Source: Desulfobacteraceae bacterium (GTDB taxonomy: Bacteria > Desulfobacterota > Desulfobacteria > Desulfobacterales > Desulfosalsimonadaceae). Taken from it: a stretch of DNA of 5,042 bases. The position numbers were made by a program, and so were the translations under genes. The notes under the pieces are model-generated. The model saw only the letters and a program-made list of their open reading frames with translations, did not search any database and was not told where the DNA came from. Where the stretch lies: contig SLPT01000142.1 of the NCBI GenBank assembly GCA_007131845.1, forward strand, positions 1 to 5,042, read 5' to 3'. This document shows, piece by piece, positions 1 to 5,042 of this stretch; the stretch's first letter is position 1, and every line of letters starts with the position of its first letter.

Positions 1-13
1 TCAAAGAAAGCAC

Positions 14-1201
14 CTATGCAATTACCACCCGGTTTCTGCCCTTGGCTTTTCCCTTGTAGAGCGCCCCGTCCGCCCGGATGATCAGATCCTCGATTTCCCG
101 GTCGCCGGTCTTGTATTGAGCGATCCCGATGGTGGCGGTAACCCGGAATGTTTCGTTGTTTGCAAAAAACCGGAGTTCCCCGATTTTGCTTCGAAGTCTT
201 TCCGCGACTACGGAGGCTTCGCTTTTTCTTATATCCGGGAGCAGGACAATGAATTCTTCTCCGCCAAGACGGCCCACAATATCAACCTCCCGCAGCTGCC
301 GGAGAAAAAGGTCCGCCGTGTCTTTGAGCACCCGGTCGCCGGTACCGTGACCATAGGTGTCGTTAACGCGTTTGAAGTGGTCCAGGTCTATCACCAGGAT
401 ACTGAGATTCCCCCCATACCGGTCGATGCGCCGCAGCTCCTGCCGGAATAACTCCTCGTAGCGCCGCCGGTTGTACAGGCCTGTCAAAGGGTCGGTGGCG
501 GCTATTCGCTTTAGTTCGGTTTCCAGTTTCGTGCGCGCGTGGATCTGTTTTTGCAGCTCGGCGTTGGCGGCTTCCGCATGCAGCAGCATGGCAAAGGAGT
601 TGCGCCGGTCGGAGTGGAAGCGGTGGAGGATGAACAGGCCGGTGGCTGCCGGAACCGACAGCAATAGCGCGAGTATCGCCATTCGCTCCGGTTCGGTTTC
701 CGCCACGGCCCAAACGGACAGAACAGTCCCGGTAATGGCATACGAAGCGGTTATGGCCCCCCAGTTCACCCGGTTCATGATGAAGACGAACTGGCCGATG
801 AGTATGGTCATGAACATGGCAAGGATCCAGGGGAGCTGGTCGCCCGGCAGCAGGAAGAACACGGTGAAAAAGCCCGTCCAGCCCAGTATGAGCAGCATGG
901 AGATCCACAAACCGTTGGTTGCCAGCTCCGGCTTGCGGCCGGTCCGGATGGCAAATGCGAGTATGGCCGAACCGATGATGATGCGTACGATCAGCAGAAG
1001 CCAGAAGTTACGCTCAGCGCCGAGAGCCACGTAGTCCACATAGATGAAAAAAAGCCACAGGGCCATCCACAGACACAGGCCGACGCGGGTCTGCCGCACA
1101 TGGACGCCGGCGTTTCGCCGCCGGTATTCGGCCTCTGTTTCCGGGTCGGTAAACTCGGCTGTCCATTTCGAGATCGTGGTGTCGAGCAGGTTGTTTCGCA
1201 T
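14..1201 (-). CDS. Membrane-anchored diguanylate cyclase (GGDEF domain protein)
   Basis: This 395-residue protein should make cyclic di-GMP from two GTP at the inner membrane. The N-terminal half has a short soluble lead, then about six hydrophobic segments (near residues 41-60, 66-86, 98-119, 124-142, 148-167, 172-193): an integral membrane input domain of unknown ligand. A charged helical linker (about 197-233) leads to a complete GGDEF domain (about 234-395). Visible motifs are DPLTGLYNRR (237-246), DLDHFKRVND (272-281, metal ligand D272), D289 and the active-site GGEEF (313-317), so catalysis looks intact. REVD (304-307), five residues before GGEEF, matches the RxxD inhibitory I-site, so product feedback is expected. 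The ATG at 1201 has no clear Shine-Dalgarno upstream and I see no better start. It is transcribed away from the transporter operon, with a 388-base shared upstream region. The family call is secure; the signal sensed is unknown. Confidence 0.95.
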   Translation of the reverse strand: MRNNLLDTTISKWTAEFTDPETEAEYRRRNAGVHVRQTRVGLCLWMALWLFFIYVDYVALGAERNFWLLLIVRIIIGSAILAFAIRTGRKPELATNGLWISMLLILGWTGFFTVFFLLPGDQLPWILAMFMTILIGQFVFIMNRVNWGAITASYAITGTVLSVWAVAETEPERMAILALLLSVPAATGLFILHRFHSDRRNSFAMLLHAEAANAELQKQIHARTKLETELKRIAATDPLTGLYNRRRYEELFRQELRRIDRYGGNLSILVIDLDHFKRVNDTYGHGTGDRVLKDTADLFLRQLREVDIVGRLGGEEFIVLLPDIRKSEASVVAERLRSKIGELRFFANNETFRVTATIGIAQYKTGDREIEDLIIRADGALYKGKAKGRNRVVIA

Positions 1202-1399
1202 CGTATACAGGCTGTGATGAGAGGGTGGAGGATTTGCCCCCGCTGTTTGCGGTCCGCTGATTGTTTCGTATCGCCGGGAGAGGTTCTCATACTAATGCAG
1301 AAAGACCTTTTATACTAACACCCTGTTTTCAAGAGTACAATGATTTTATCGGATGATTTTGTCGAATGTCCCTGGCGGTTTCGCGGGGCAGGGCGGTGC

Positions 1400-1445
1400 G
1401 TGCCATGGCACATATCAGTATCGATACATAGGTGTGTCATGGCAC
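1400..1445. promoter_or_regulatory. Nested palindrome array, candidate activator or enhancer site
   Basis: Seen directly: GTGCCATGGCAC (1400-1411) is a perfect 12-base palindrome, GTATCGATAC (1418-1427) is a perfect 10-base palindrome, and GTGTCATGGCAC (1434-1445) is the first motif with one change. The gaps are six bases on each side, so the whole 46-base block is itself symmetrical around 1422/1423, and the outer motifs repeat every 34 bases, about three helical turns. It lies roughly 110-155 bases upstream of the predicted livH transcript start, the usual distance for sites of sigma-54 enhancer-binding proteins. An operator for a dimeric repressor is the main alternative. The protein that binds is unknown. 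Confidence 0.55.
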
Positions 1446-1527
1446 AGCCTTGCGGGCACAGTTGTTTTTCTGAATCTGAAATTCCTTGTGTAGCGGGCTT
1501 TAATCCACAATCCAATCTGACACATCT

Positions 1528-1546
1528 TTTGGCACGCCTTTTGAAT
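1528..1546 (+). promoter_or_regulatory. Sigma-54 (-24/-12) type promoter candidate for the transporter operon
   Basis: TGGCACG (1530-1536) is an exact match to the known -24 element of RpoN promoters. After the required four bases (1537-1540) comes TTGAA (1541-1545), against the consensus TTGCA/T. The distance between the GG of the -24 and the -12 dinucleotide is right (10 bases), but the normally invariant GC is GA, so the match is imperfect. Transcription would start near 1555-1557, giving a leader of about 34 bases that contains the livH ribosome binding site. A palindrome array suited to an enhancer-binding protein lies upstream. No sigma-70 pair of comparable quality is seen here. Confidence 0.5.
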
Positions 1547-1576
1547 TCCTCGGTATATTACAATCATGACCCAAAC

Positions 1577-1582
1577 AGGTGG
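1577..1582 (+). promoter_or_regulatory. Ribosome binding site that decides the livH start
   Basis: AGGTGG ends seven bases before the ATG at 1590. The in-frame ATG at 1566 has no comparable site before it, and the residues it would add (MTQTGGVS) are not like the family, whereas MDLFLQQ from 1590 is a typical LivH N-terminus. Confidence 0.7.
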
Positions 1583-1589
1583 TGTGTCG

Positions 1590-1985
1590 ATGGATCTTTT
1601 TCTGCAGCAGATGTTCAACGGCGTTATGCTGGGCAGCACCTATTCCCTTGTCGCCCTGGGCCTCACCATGGTCTTCGGAATTCTTCACATACCGAATTTC
1701 GCCCACGGGCACATGTACATGCTGGGCGCCTATGTATGTTATTTTCTGATCACCCTGTTCGGGTTTCCCTACTGGATCGCGGTGGCGGCCACCGCTTTGC
1801 TTCTTGCTAGCGGCGGGGTAATCCTCGAGTTTCTGGTATACCGGCCATTACGGGATGCACCGGTGATCAACCCCTTTATTGCGGCCCTTGGCGCCCTGAT
1901 CATTCTGGAAAATACGGTTATCGTCCTGTGGGGGCCCGAGGCGCACCGTATCCCGGTATTGTCCAGATGGCGGGAATCATCATGA
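1590..1985 (+). CDS. livH: N-terminal half of split LivH permease
   Basis: As it stands, this frame would make a 131-residue membrane protein with roughly the first half of the LivH helices: hydrophobic stretches near residues 9-30, 43-57, 60-83 and 95-114. It ends with a non-family tail (SRWRESS) after GPEAHRIPVL. Translation stops at TGA 1983-1985, which overlaps the ATG at 1982 of the other half. Alone it should not form a working permease; whether it is stable or pairs with the second half is unknown. Confidence 0.6.
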   Translation: MDLFLQQMFNGVMLGSTYSLVALGLTMVFGILHIPNFAHGHMYMLGAYVCYFLITLFGFPYWIAVAATALLLASGGVILEFLVYRPLRDAPVINPFIAALGALIILENTVIVLWGPEAHRIPVLSRWRESS

Positions 1986-2446
1986 GCCAGCAGCGGCTGA
2001 TCGTCATTGTATCCGCGTTTATTCTCATCGCGTTGCTCTACCTGTTCATCAAGAAAACCGTGATGGGCAGCACCATTGAAGCGGTGGCGCAGAATATGGA
2101 AGGCGCTCGGCTGGTGGGCGTCAACGTGAATTACGTGTCCGCCATGACGTTTGCCATCGCCACAGCCCTGGCCGCGGTCGCCGCCTGCCTGGTGGCCCCC
2201 ATTTTCATGATCTCTCCGGCAATGGGGACCATGGTGGGGGTCAAGGCGTTTGTCATCGTCATCCTGGGAGGGCTGGGAAGCATTCCGGGCGCGATTGCGG
2301 GCGGAATGATCCTGGGGCTCATCGAGGCCATCGGGGGCGGCTACTTTGCGGCCGCCTACAAGGATGTGTTCGGTTTTGGCGCGCTGCTTCTGATTCTGGC
2401 CGTAAAGCCGACCGGATTGTTCGGAAAGGAGATCAAGGGCCGATGA
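1982..2446 (+). CDS. livH: C-terminal half of split LivH permease
   Basis: This frame codes for the second half of LivH (154 residues from ATG 1982), with the EAA-like cytoplasmic loop that contacts the ATPase (AVAQNMEGARLVGVNV) and the GGLGSIPGAIAGG segment followed by the last helices. The frame is open from further upstream; GTG 1928 and ATG 1967 are other possible starts. I prefer 1982 because it forms an ATGA overlap with the stop of the first half and has a weak GGCGGGA (1969-1975) before it. If the shift is a sequencing error, this is simply the 3' part of one livH gene. Confidence 0.5.
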   Translation: MSQQRLIVIVSAFILIALLYLFIKKTVMGSTIEAVAQNMEGARLVGVNVNYVSAMTFAIATALAAVAACLVAPIFMISPAMGTMVGVKAFVIVILGGLGSIPGAIAGGMILGLIEAIGGGYFAAAYKDVFGFGALLLILAVKPTGLFGKEIKGR

Positions 2447-3438
2447 TCAGAAGAGCTTTCACATGGATCCGGGAAAACCGGTTGATAGTGGCTGTAGGCG
2501 TTGTGTCGCTGCTGGTTCCGGCGATCGTCCAAAGCGACTATTATATGCAGGTCGTCACCATGTGCTGCCTGTTTGCCATCGGCGCTTTAAGTCTCAATCT
2601 CATTTTGGGCTACACCGGCCAGGCATCCCTTGCCCATGGCGGCTTTTTCGCCATCGGCGCCTACTGCGTGGCCATCCTCACCCACACGGCCGGGTGGAAT
2701 TTCTGGGCCGCCCTTCCGACGGCGGCCGCACTGGCTGCCGCCGTGGGCTTGGTGGTGGGACTGCCCGCGCTTCGGACCCGGGGTGCCTATTTTGCCATCG
2801 CCACTCTGTGCCTGGGAGAAATCATTCATATCGTCGCGGGCAACTGGGTGGCACTGACAGGGGGGCACAACGGGATTGTAGGTGTTCCTGCACCGAGCCC
2901 CATCCCTGTCCCCCTGATCGGCAGTATCGCGTTCGAATCCGATGTGGCCCGGTATTACCTGGTCCTGGGGTTTCTGGCGGCTACCCTGCTGGTTCTGCAC
3001 CGGTTGGTGAAATCGGTGCTGGGGCTCACCTTCATGGCGGTTCGGAACAACGAGGAACTGGCCGAAGCTTTAGGAATCAATACGTTTCGAACCAAGCTGC
3101 TTTCCTTTGTGGTTGCCAACTTTCTGGCCGGCATGGCCGGCGGCCTCTATGCGGCGCTGATCGGTTCCATCAGCCCGGCGGTGGCGTCGATCATGGTCAC
3201 CTTCAATTTTTTGCTCTACGTCCTGCTGGGCGGCATCGCCACCCTGGCCGGTCCGGTCACCGGGGCGTTCGGGGTACCGATCCTGATGGAGTACCTTCAG
3301 GTGCTTCAGCACTTCCAGATGATACTCTACGGCGTTTTGCTCATCGTCGTTATCGTGTATTTTCCCCTGGGCCTGATGGGCGGCATACGGAAGCTCAGGG
3401 AGAAATATAACCGTTCGAAAGCGGCTTCAGCACAATAG
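2443..3438 (+). CDS. livM: LivM-type ABC permease
   Basis: This is the second inner-membrane permease of the HAAT/Liv ABC importer, 331 residues and complete, close to the usual length of short LivM proteins. Family hallmarks are LNLILGYTGQASLAHGGFFA (51-70), LRTRGAYFAIATLCLGEI (110-127), LTGGHNGIVGVP (138-149), the ATPase-coupling loop AVRNNEELAEALGIN (199-213) and LLGGIATLAGPVTGA (261-275), with hydrophobic helices throughout and a basic C-terminal tail. The ATG overlaps the livH stop as ATGA, which implies translational coupling, and AAGGAG (2426-2431) lies 11 bases upstream, slightly far. It would work with LivH, two ATPases not in this window, and the binding protein encoded at 4442. The exact substrate cannot be read from the permease. 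Confidence 0.95.
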   Translation: MIRRAFTWIRENRLIVAVGVVSLLVPAIVQSDYYMQVVTMCCLFAIGALSLNLILGYTGQASLAHGGFFAIGAYCVAILTHTAGWNFWAALPTAAALAAAVGLVVGLPALRTRGAYFAIATLCLGEIIHIVAGNWVALTGGHNGIVGVPAPSPIPVPLIGSIAFESDVARYYLVLGFLAATLLVLHRLVKSVLGLTFMAVRNNEELAEALGINTFRTKLLSFVVANFLAGMAGGLYAALIGSISPAVASIMVTFNFLLYVLLGGIATLAGPVTGAFGVPILMEYLQVLQHFQMILYGVLLIVVIVYFPLGLMGGIRKLREKYNRSKAASAQ

Positions 3439-3473
3439 CGCCCGGTATATCATTTTAAAACCGATGAAAGGGA

Positions 3474-3516
3474 AACCGGTGTGCGGCCTTATCCCGGCTC
3501 GCATAGTGCGCCGGTT
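3474..3516 (+). other. Intercistronic RNA hairpin between livM and the unknown gene
   Basis: An outer stem AACCGG (3474-3479) with CCGGTT (3511-3516) encloses an inner stem TGCGGCC (3482-3488) with GGC (3496-3498) and CGCA (3500-3503), closed by a seven-base loop with one bulged T. No T-run follows, so it is not a standard terminator. It ends 15 bases before the AAGGAG of the next gene and may stabilise or mark processing of the transcript. This is inference from base pairing only. Confidence 0.45.
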
Positions 3517-3543
3517 GAATAAAACAAGCAAAAGGAGAAAACA

Positions 3544-4326
3544 ATGGAAAAACACCAAGTGATGATCTTCGATATCATGGCATGCAACGTCTACTGGGAT
3601 TTTGAGGGCTCCCCTCTGCCGAAGGAGCAGCACAAGTTTCTCGTGGCCCTTTACCCGACGCCCGGAGCCGCCACGCCGAATCTCATCGAGTCGCTGACGG
3701 CCTACGGACCGGGAGGGTACGAGGTTTCTTTCGAAAACCAGATGTTTACCAATGAAAACAAAAACGGCTGGATCTACGATCCGAATATTCCCAACTACTG
3801 GTACATGGTCAATCTGCCTACCGGTTTCATGGAAGAAGGTGACTATACCATCGAGATCCGGTGTAAGGACGGATCGGTGGTAAAAAAATCACGCATCCAG
3901 AAAAATGCGCCGTCCGAGGCCCTGGTGGATGCGTATGTCAAAAACTGGCAAGTCATCTACGATTCGTTTTCACCGTCGAAAAAAAATCCCCTGCCGCCGG
4001 ACGCCTCCCTGGAAAACATCCGCTGTACCTGGTCCACGCTCAAAGACATGGCCGGAGTGGATTGTTATTATGTCTACCGGCTGGCCGAGGCATCCACCTC
4101 GATGGAATTTGACACCCAGAACCTCACGTGGTTCGACAATATCTATATCCAGCGGCTCAGGGACAATGACGACACCGCCGGTCTCAATAAAAACGGGGTG
4201 ACCATCGGCACCAGCCTCAAGCCGAAAACTAGCTACGGGTATTTTGTCGAGATCACCGATGCCAATATCGCGGGGGAGGCCAATATCTGCATTTTCCAGC
4301 CGCACCAGTTCTTCGTGACCCCGTAA
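3544..4326 (+). CDS. Uncharacterised 260-residue protein inside the ABC transporter operon
   Basis: I do not recognise this protein. The start is well supported: AAGGAG (3532-3537) sits six bases before the ATG. There is no signal peptide or membrane segment, so it should be cytoplasmic, with five scattered cysteines (14, 107, 161, 174, 249) and many aromatics. It looks beta-rich and two-part. Residues about 10-118 end in GDYTIEIRCKDGSVVKKSRI, like the closing strands of an Ig-like fold. After a helical link (about 123-142), residues about 148-260 resemble a fibronectin-III pattern (PLPPDASLENIRCTW, YYVYRLAE, LKPKTSYGYFVEITDA). The fold guess is weak. It lies between the permeases and the binding protein on the same strand, with 105- and 115-base gaps that hold hairpins, so co-transcription is likely. 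A role in substrate handling or transporter control is possible, with no direct evidence. Confidence 0.85.
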   Translation: MEKHQVMIFDIMACNVYWDFEGSPLPKEQHKFLVALYPTPGAATPNLIESLTAYGPGGYEVSFENQMFTNENKNGWIYDPNIPNYWYMVNLPTGFMEEGDYTIEIRCKDGSVVKKSRIQKNAPSEALVDAYVKNWQVIYDSFSPSKKNPLPPDASLENIRCTWSTLKDMAGVDCYYVYRLAEASTSMEFDTQNLTWFDNIYIQRLRDNDDTAGLNKNGVTIGTSLKPKTSYGYFVEITDANIAGEANICIFQPHQFFVTP

Positions 4327-4335
4327 GCGGAAACT

Positions 4336-4391
4336 GCCGGCGTATTTTCACCGGGTGTATCCGAATGAAAATCCTCCGGCCTGTTGTTTTT
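4336..4391 (+). terminator. Hairpin plus T-rich tail, possible leaky terminator or attenuator
   Basis: GCCGG (4336-4340) pairs with CCGGC (4376-4380), ATTTTCA (4344-4350) with TGAAAAT (4366-4372), and CGG (4352-4354) with CCG (4361-4363), giving about 15 pairs with two small internal loops. A T-rich tract follows (4381-4391, TTGTTTTT at its end). It starts 10 bases after the stop of the unknown gene. The mid-stem is AT-rich and the T-run is interrupted, so I expect partial termination at most. A transcript-stabilising structure is the alternative. Confidence 0.4.
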
Positions 4392-4420
4392 GGCAGCGGG
4401 CGGCCCGCCGTCCCGCTGCC
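4392..4420 (+). other. Strong GC-rich hairpin in front of the binding-protein gene
   Basis: GGCAGCGGG (4392-4400) pairs perfectly with CCCGCTGCC (4412-4420); inside it CGG (4401-4403) pairs with CCG (4408-4410) around a CCCG loop, with one bulged T (4411). The 12-pair stem ends eight bases before the livK Shine-Dalgarno GGGAGG, which stays free. No T-run follows on either strand, so it is not a terminator. Hairpins placed like this can protect the downstream message from decay and raise binding-protein output relative to the permeases; here that is inference. Confidence 0.6.
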
Positions 4421-4441
4421 CCCAACCAGGGAGGATAAGCC

Positions 4442-5042
4442 ATGAAGTATTTTGCCAAACCGGGTTTTCTGGCAGCGACCCTCACGATTGTTTTGACCCT
4501 GCTTGCCGCTTCGGAGATATGGGCGGAGAAAAAGGAGGTGCTGATCGGGTATTCCGGCCCCATGAGCGGTCTTGCCGCGGAATACGGGCAGGATGTCTAT
4601 AACGGGATTCGGATGGCGGTGGATGAAATCAACGAAAAAGGGGGGTTCGCGGTTGACGGCGAAACGTATACGTTTCGGCTGCAGATGCTCGATGATCGGG
4701 CCGATCCCACCCAGGCTGCCAGTAACGCCCGCCGGCTTCGGAACAACGGCGCCATTGCGGTGTTCAACCCGGTCTACAGCACCTCGGCCGCCATGATGAA
4801 CATCAACGAACGCGAAGGTAGCGAATTTCTCGTCATGGCATTCACAAGCACGCCCCGGATAACGGATGCCGGAAATAAGCTGCTTCTGGTAGCACCGGGA
4901 TCGTTTGTTTCCATGACCCGGATCGCCGCGCAGTGGGCCATGGAAAAGGGTTGGGACAAGTGTGCCATGGTGGTTACAATCGGTCCATACGGCGAAGAAT
5001 GGCGCAAGGCTTTCCGGGAGATCTGGCAGGGGATGGGGGGCA
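4442..5042 (+). CDS. livK: LivK-type periplasmic substrate-binding protein (3' end beyond window)
   Basis: This open frame runs off the right edge, so only the first 200 residues are seen, about half of a typical Liv-type binding protein. Residues 1-28 form a signal peptide (basic start, hydrophobic core, likely cut after IWA); there is no lipobox cysteine, so the mature protein should be soluble in the periplasm. Family features are VLIGYSGPMSGLAAEYGQ (33-50), NGIRMAVDEINEKGG (54-68), LDDRADPTQAASNARRL (83-99), FTSTPRITD (134-142) and GPYGEEW (181-187), all typical of the type I fold of the Leu/Ile/Val-binding family. GGGAGG (4429-4434) lies seven bases before the ATG. It would feed the LivH/LivM permease encoded upstream. 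The ligand is not resolved: NPVYSTSAA (109-117) replaces the usual glycine-serine-rich ligand loop, so a substrate other than leucine is possible. Confidence 0.9.
   Translation, partial: MKYFAKPGFLAATLTIVLTLLAASEIWAEKKEVLIGYSGPMSGLAAEYGQDVYNGIRMAVDEINEKGGFAVDGETYTFRLQMLDDRADPTQAASNARRLRNNGAIAVFNPVYSTSAAMMNINEREGSEFLVMAFTSTPRITDAGNKLLLVAPGSFVSMTRIAAQWAMEKGWDKCAMVVTIGPYGEEWRKAFREIWQGMGG

Larger units (their letters stand above)
1202..1589. other. Divergent intergenic region between cyclase and transporter operon
   Basis: This 388-base stretch separates the two divergent start codons and shows no convincing gene; open frames crossing it have no recognisable protein content. From left to right it holds a direct repeat ATACTAA (1289-1295 and 1312-1318, 23 bases apart), a nested palindrome array (1400-1445), a sigma-54-like promoter (about 1528-1546) and the livH ribosome binding site (1577-1582). 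For the cyclase on the minus strand only weak sigma-70-like hexamers are present, so I call no promoter for it. Confidence 0.7.
1590..2446 (+). pseudogene. livH: LivH-type ABC permease gene interrupted by a frameshift
   Basis: Both frames together encode a full LivH-type permease of the HAAT (branched-chain amino acid type) ABC importers, an inner-membrane subunit that pairs with LivM. The first frame has GLTMVFGILHIPNFAHG (residues 24-40), YRPLRDAP (84-91) and GPEAHRIP (115-122), all typical. Family similarity then resumes in the -1 frame with QQRLIVIV, the cytoplasmic coupling segment AVAQNMEGARLVGVNV and GGLGSIPGAIAGG, and runs to the TGA that overlaps livM. The switch lies between about 1953 and 1982. 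Restoring one base would give about 285 residues, close to normal, although the linker looks a few residues short. No slippery heptamer for programmed -1 frameshifting is visible there. Both halves are otherwise undamaged, which suggests a recent indel, a sequencing error or a genuinely split subunit. The substrate is not certain. Confidence 0.8.

Noticed and set aside
471..1034. Open frame of 187 codons on the plus strand opposite the cyclase gene
   Set aside because: Antisense shadow of the membrane-domain coding region, with no ribosome binding site of note and no recognisable protein.
1440..1453. Second sigma-54-like match, TGGCAC followed by TTGC
   Set aside because: It has a good -24 and a canonical TTGC, but only four bases lie between TGGCAC and TTGC instead of five, and RpoN spacing is strict. 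The TGGCAC is better explained as part of the palindrome array.
1340..1810. Open frame of 156 codons crossing the intergenic region into livH
   Set aside because: It overlaps the livH start in another frame, runs through the palindromes and promoter, and its product resembles nothing known.
1929..1938. Programmed -1 frameshift at the GGGGGCCC run in livH
   Set aside because: The A-site codon would not re-pair after slipping, and the family-like GPEAHRIP is encoded downstream of this run in the original frame, so the switch must be later.
2463..3410. Long open frame (315 codons) on the plus strand inside livM
   Set aside because: It is an out-of-frame shadow: its translation is rich in Arg, Gly, His and Pro with no family features, whereas the overlapping frame is a clear LivM.
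3970..4305. Minus-strand open frame within the unknown gene
   Set aside because: Shadow frame of 111 codons; the plus-strand gene has the better ribosome binding site and more protein-like composition.
4392..4420. Rho-independent terminator at the GC-rich hairpin
   Set aside because: No T-run follows the stem on the plus strand (CCCCAACC) or the minus strand (AAAAACAACA).

Overview
The window reads as part of a chromosome from a moderately GC-rich Gram-negative bacterium. The sequence style fits a sulfate-reducing or syntrophic Desulfobacterota (former Deltaproteobacteria): high-affinity branched-chain-type ABC transporter genes, a sigma-54-like promoter and a membrane-bound diguanylate cyclase. 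That placement is an impression from protein style and cannot be proven here.

Layout. On the minus strand (14-1201) lies a complete diguanylate cyclase with six predicted membrane helices and an intact GGEEF active site. A 388-base divergent intergenic region (1202-1589) follows. It holds a striking nested palindrome array (1400-1445) and a near-consensus sigma-54 (-24/-12) promoter (about 1528-1546) pointing at the next gene. From 1590 to the right edge, all on the plus strand, runs a HAAT/Liv-family ABC importer operon: a livH-type permease broken into two reading frames (1590-2446); a livM-type permease (2443-3438) overlapping it by ATGA; an unrecognised 260-residue cytoplasmic protein (3544-4326); and the 5' part of a livK-type periplasmic binding protein (4442 to beyond 5042). 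The two gaps on either side of the unknown gene each contain strong RNA hairpins.

How the genes work together. The binding protein would capture a small solute (branched-chain amino acids, or another HAAT substrate such as an amide, urea or aromatic/organic acid) and deliver it to the LivH/LivM membrane pair. The two ATPases (LivG, LivF) are not in the window and should lie downstream or elsewhere. The unknown protein sits inside the operon with an excellent ribosome binding site, so a role tied to the transporter or its substrate is plausible but unproven.

The points most worth a second look are: the livH break, which either is a one-base indel (real or a sequencing error) or creates a translationally coupled split permease, because the stop of the first half and an ATG of the second half overlap as ATGA; the palindrome array plus sigma-54-like promoter; the unknown 260-residue protein; and the tandem hairpins directly in front of the binding-protein gene.
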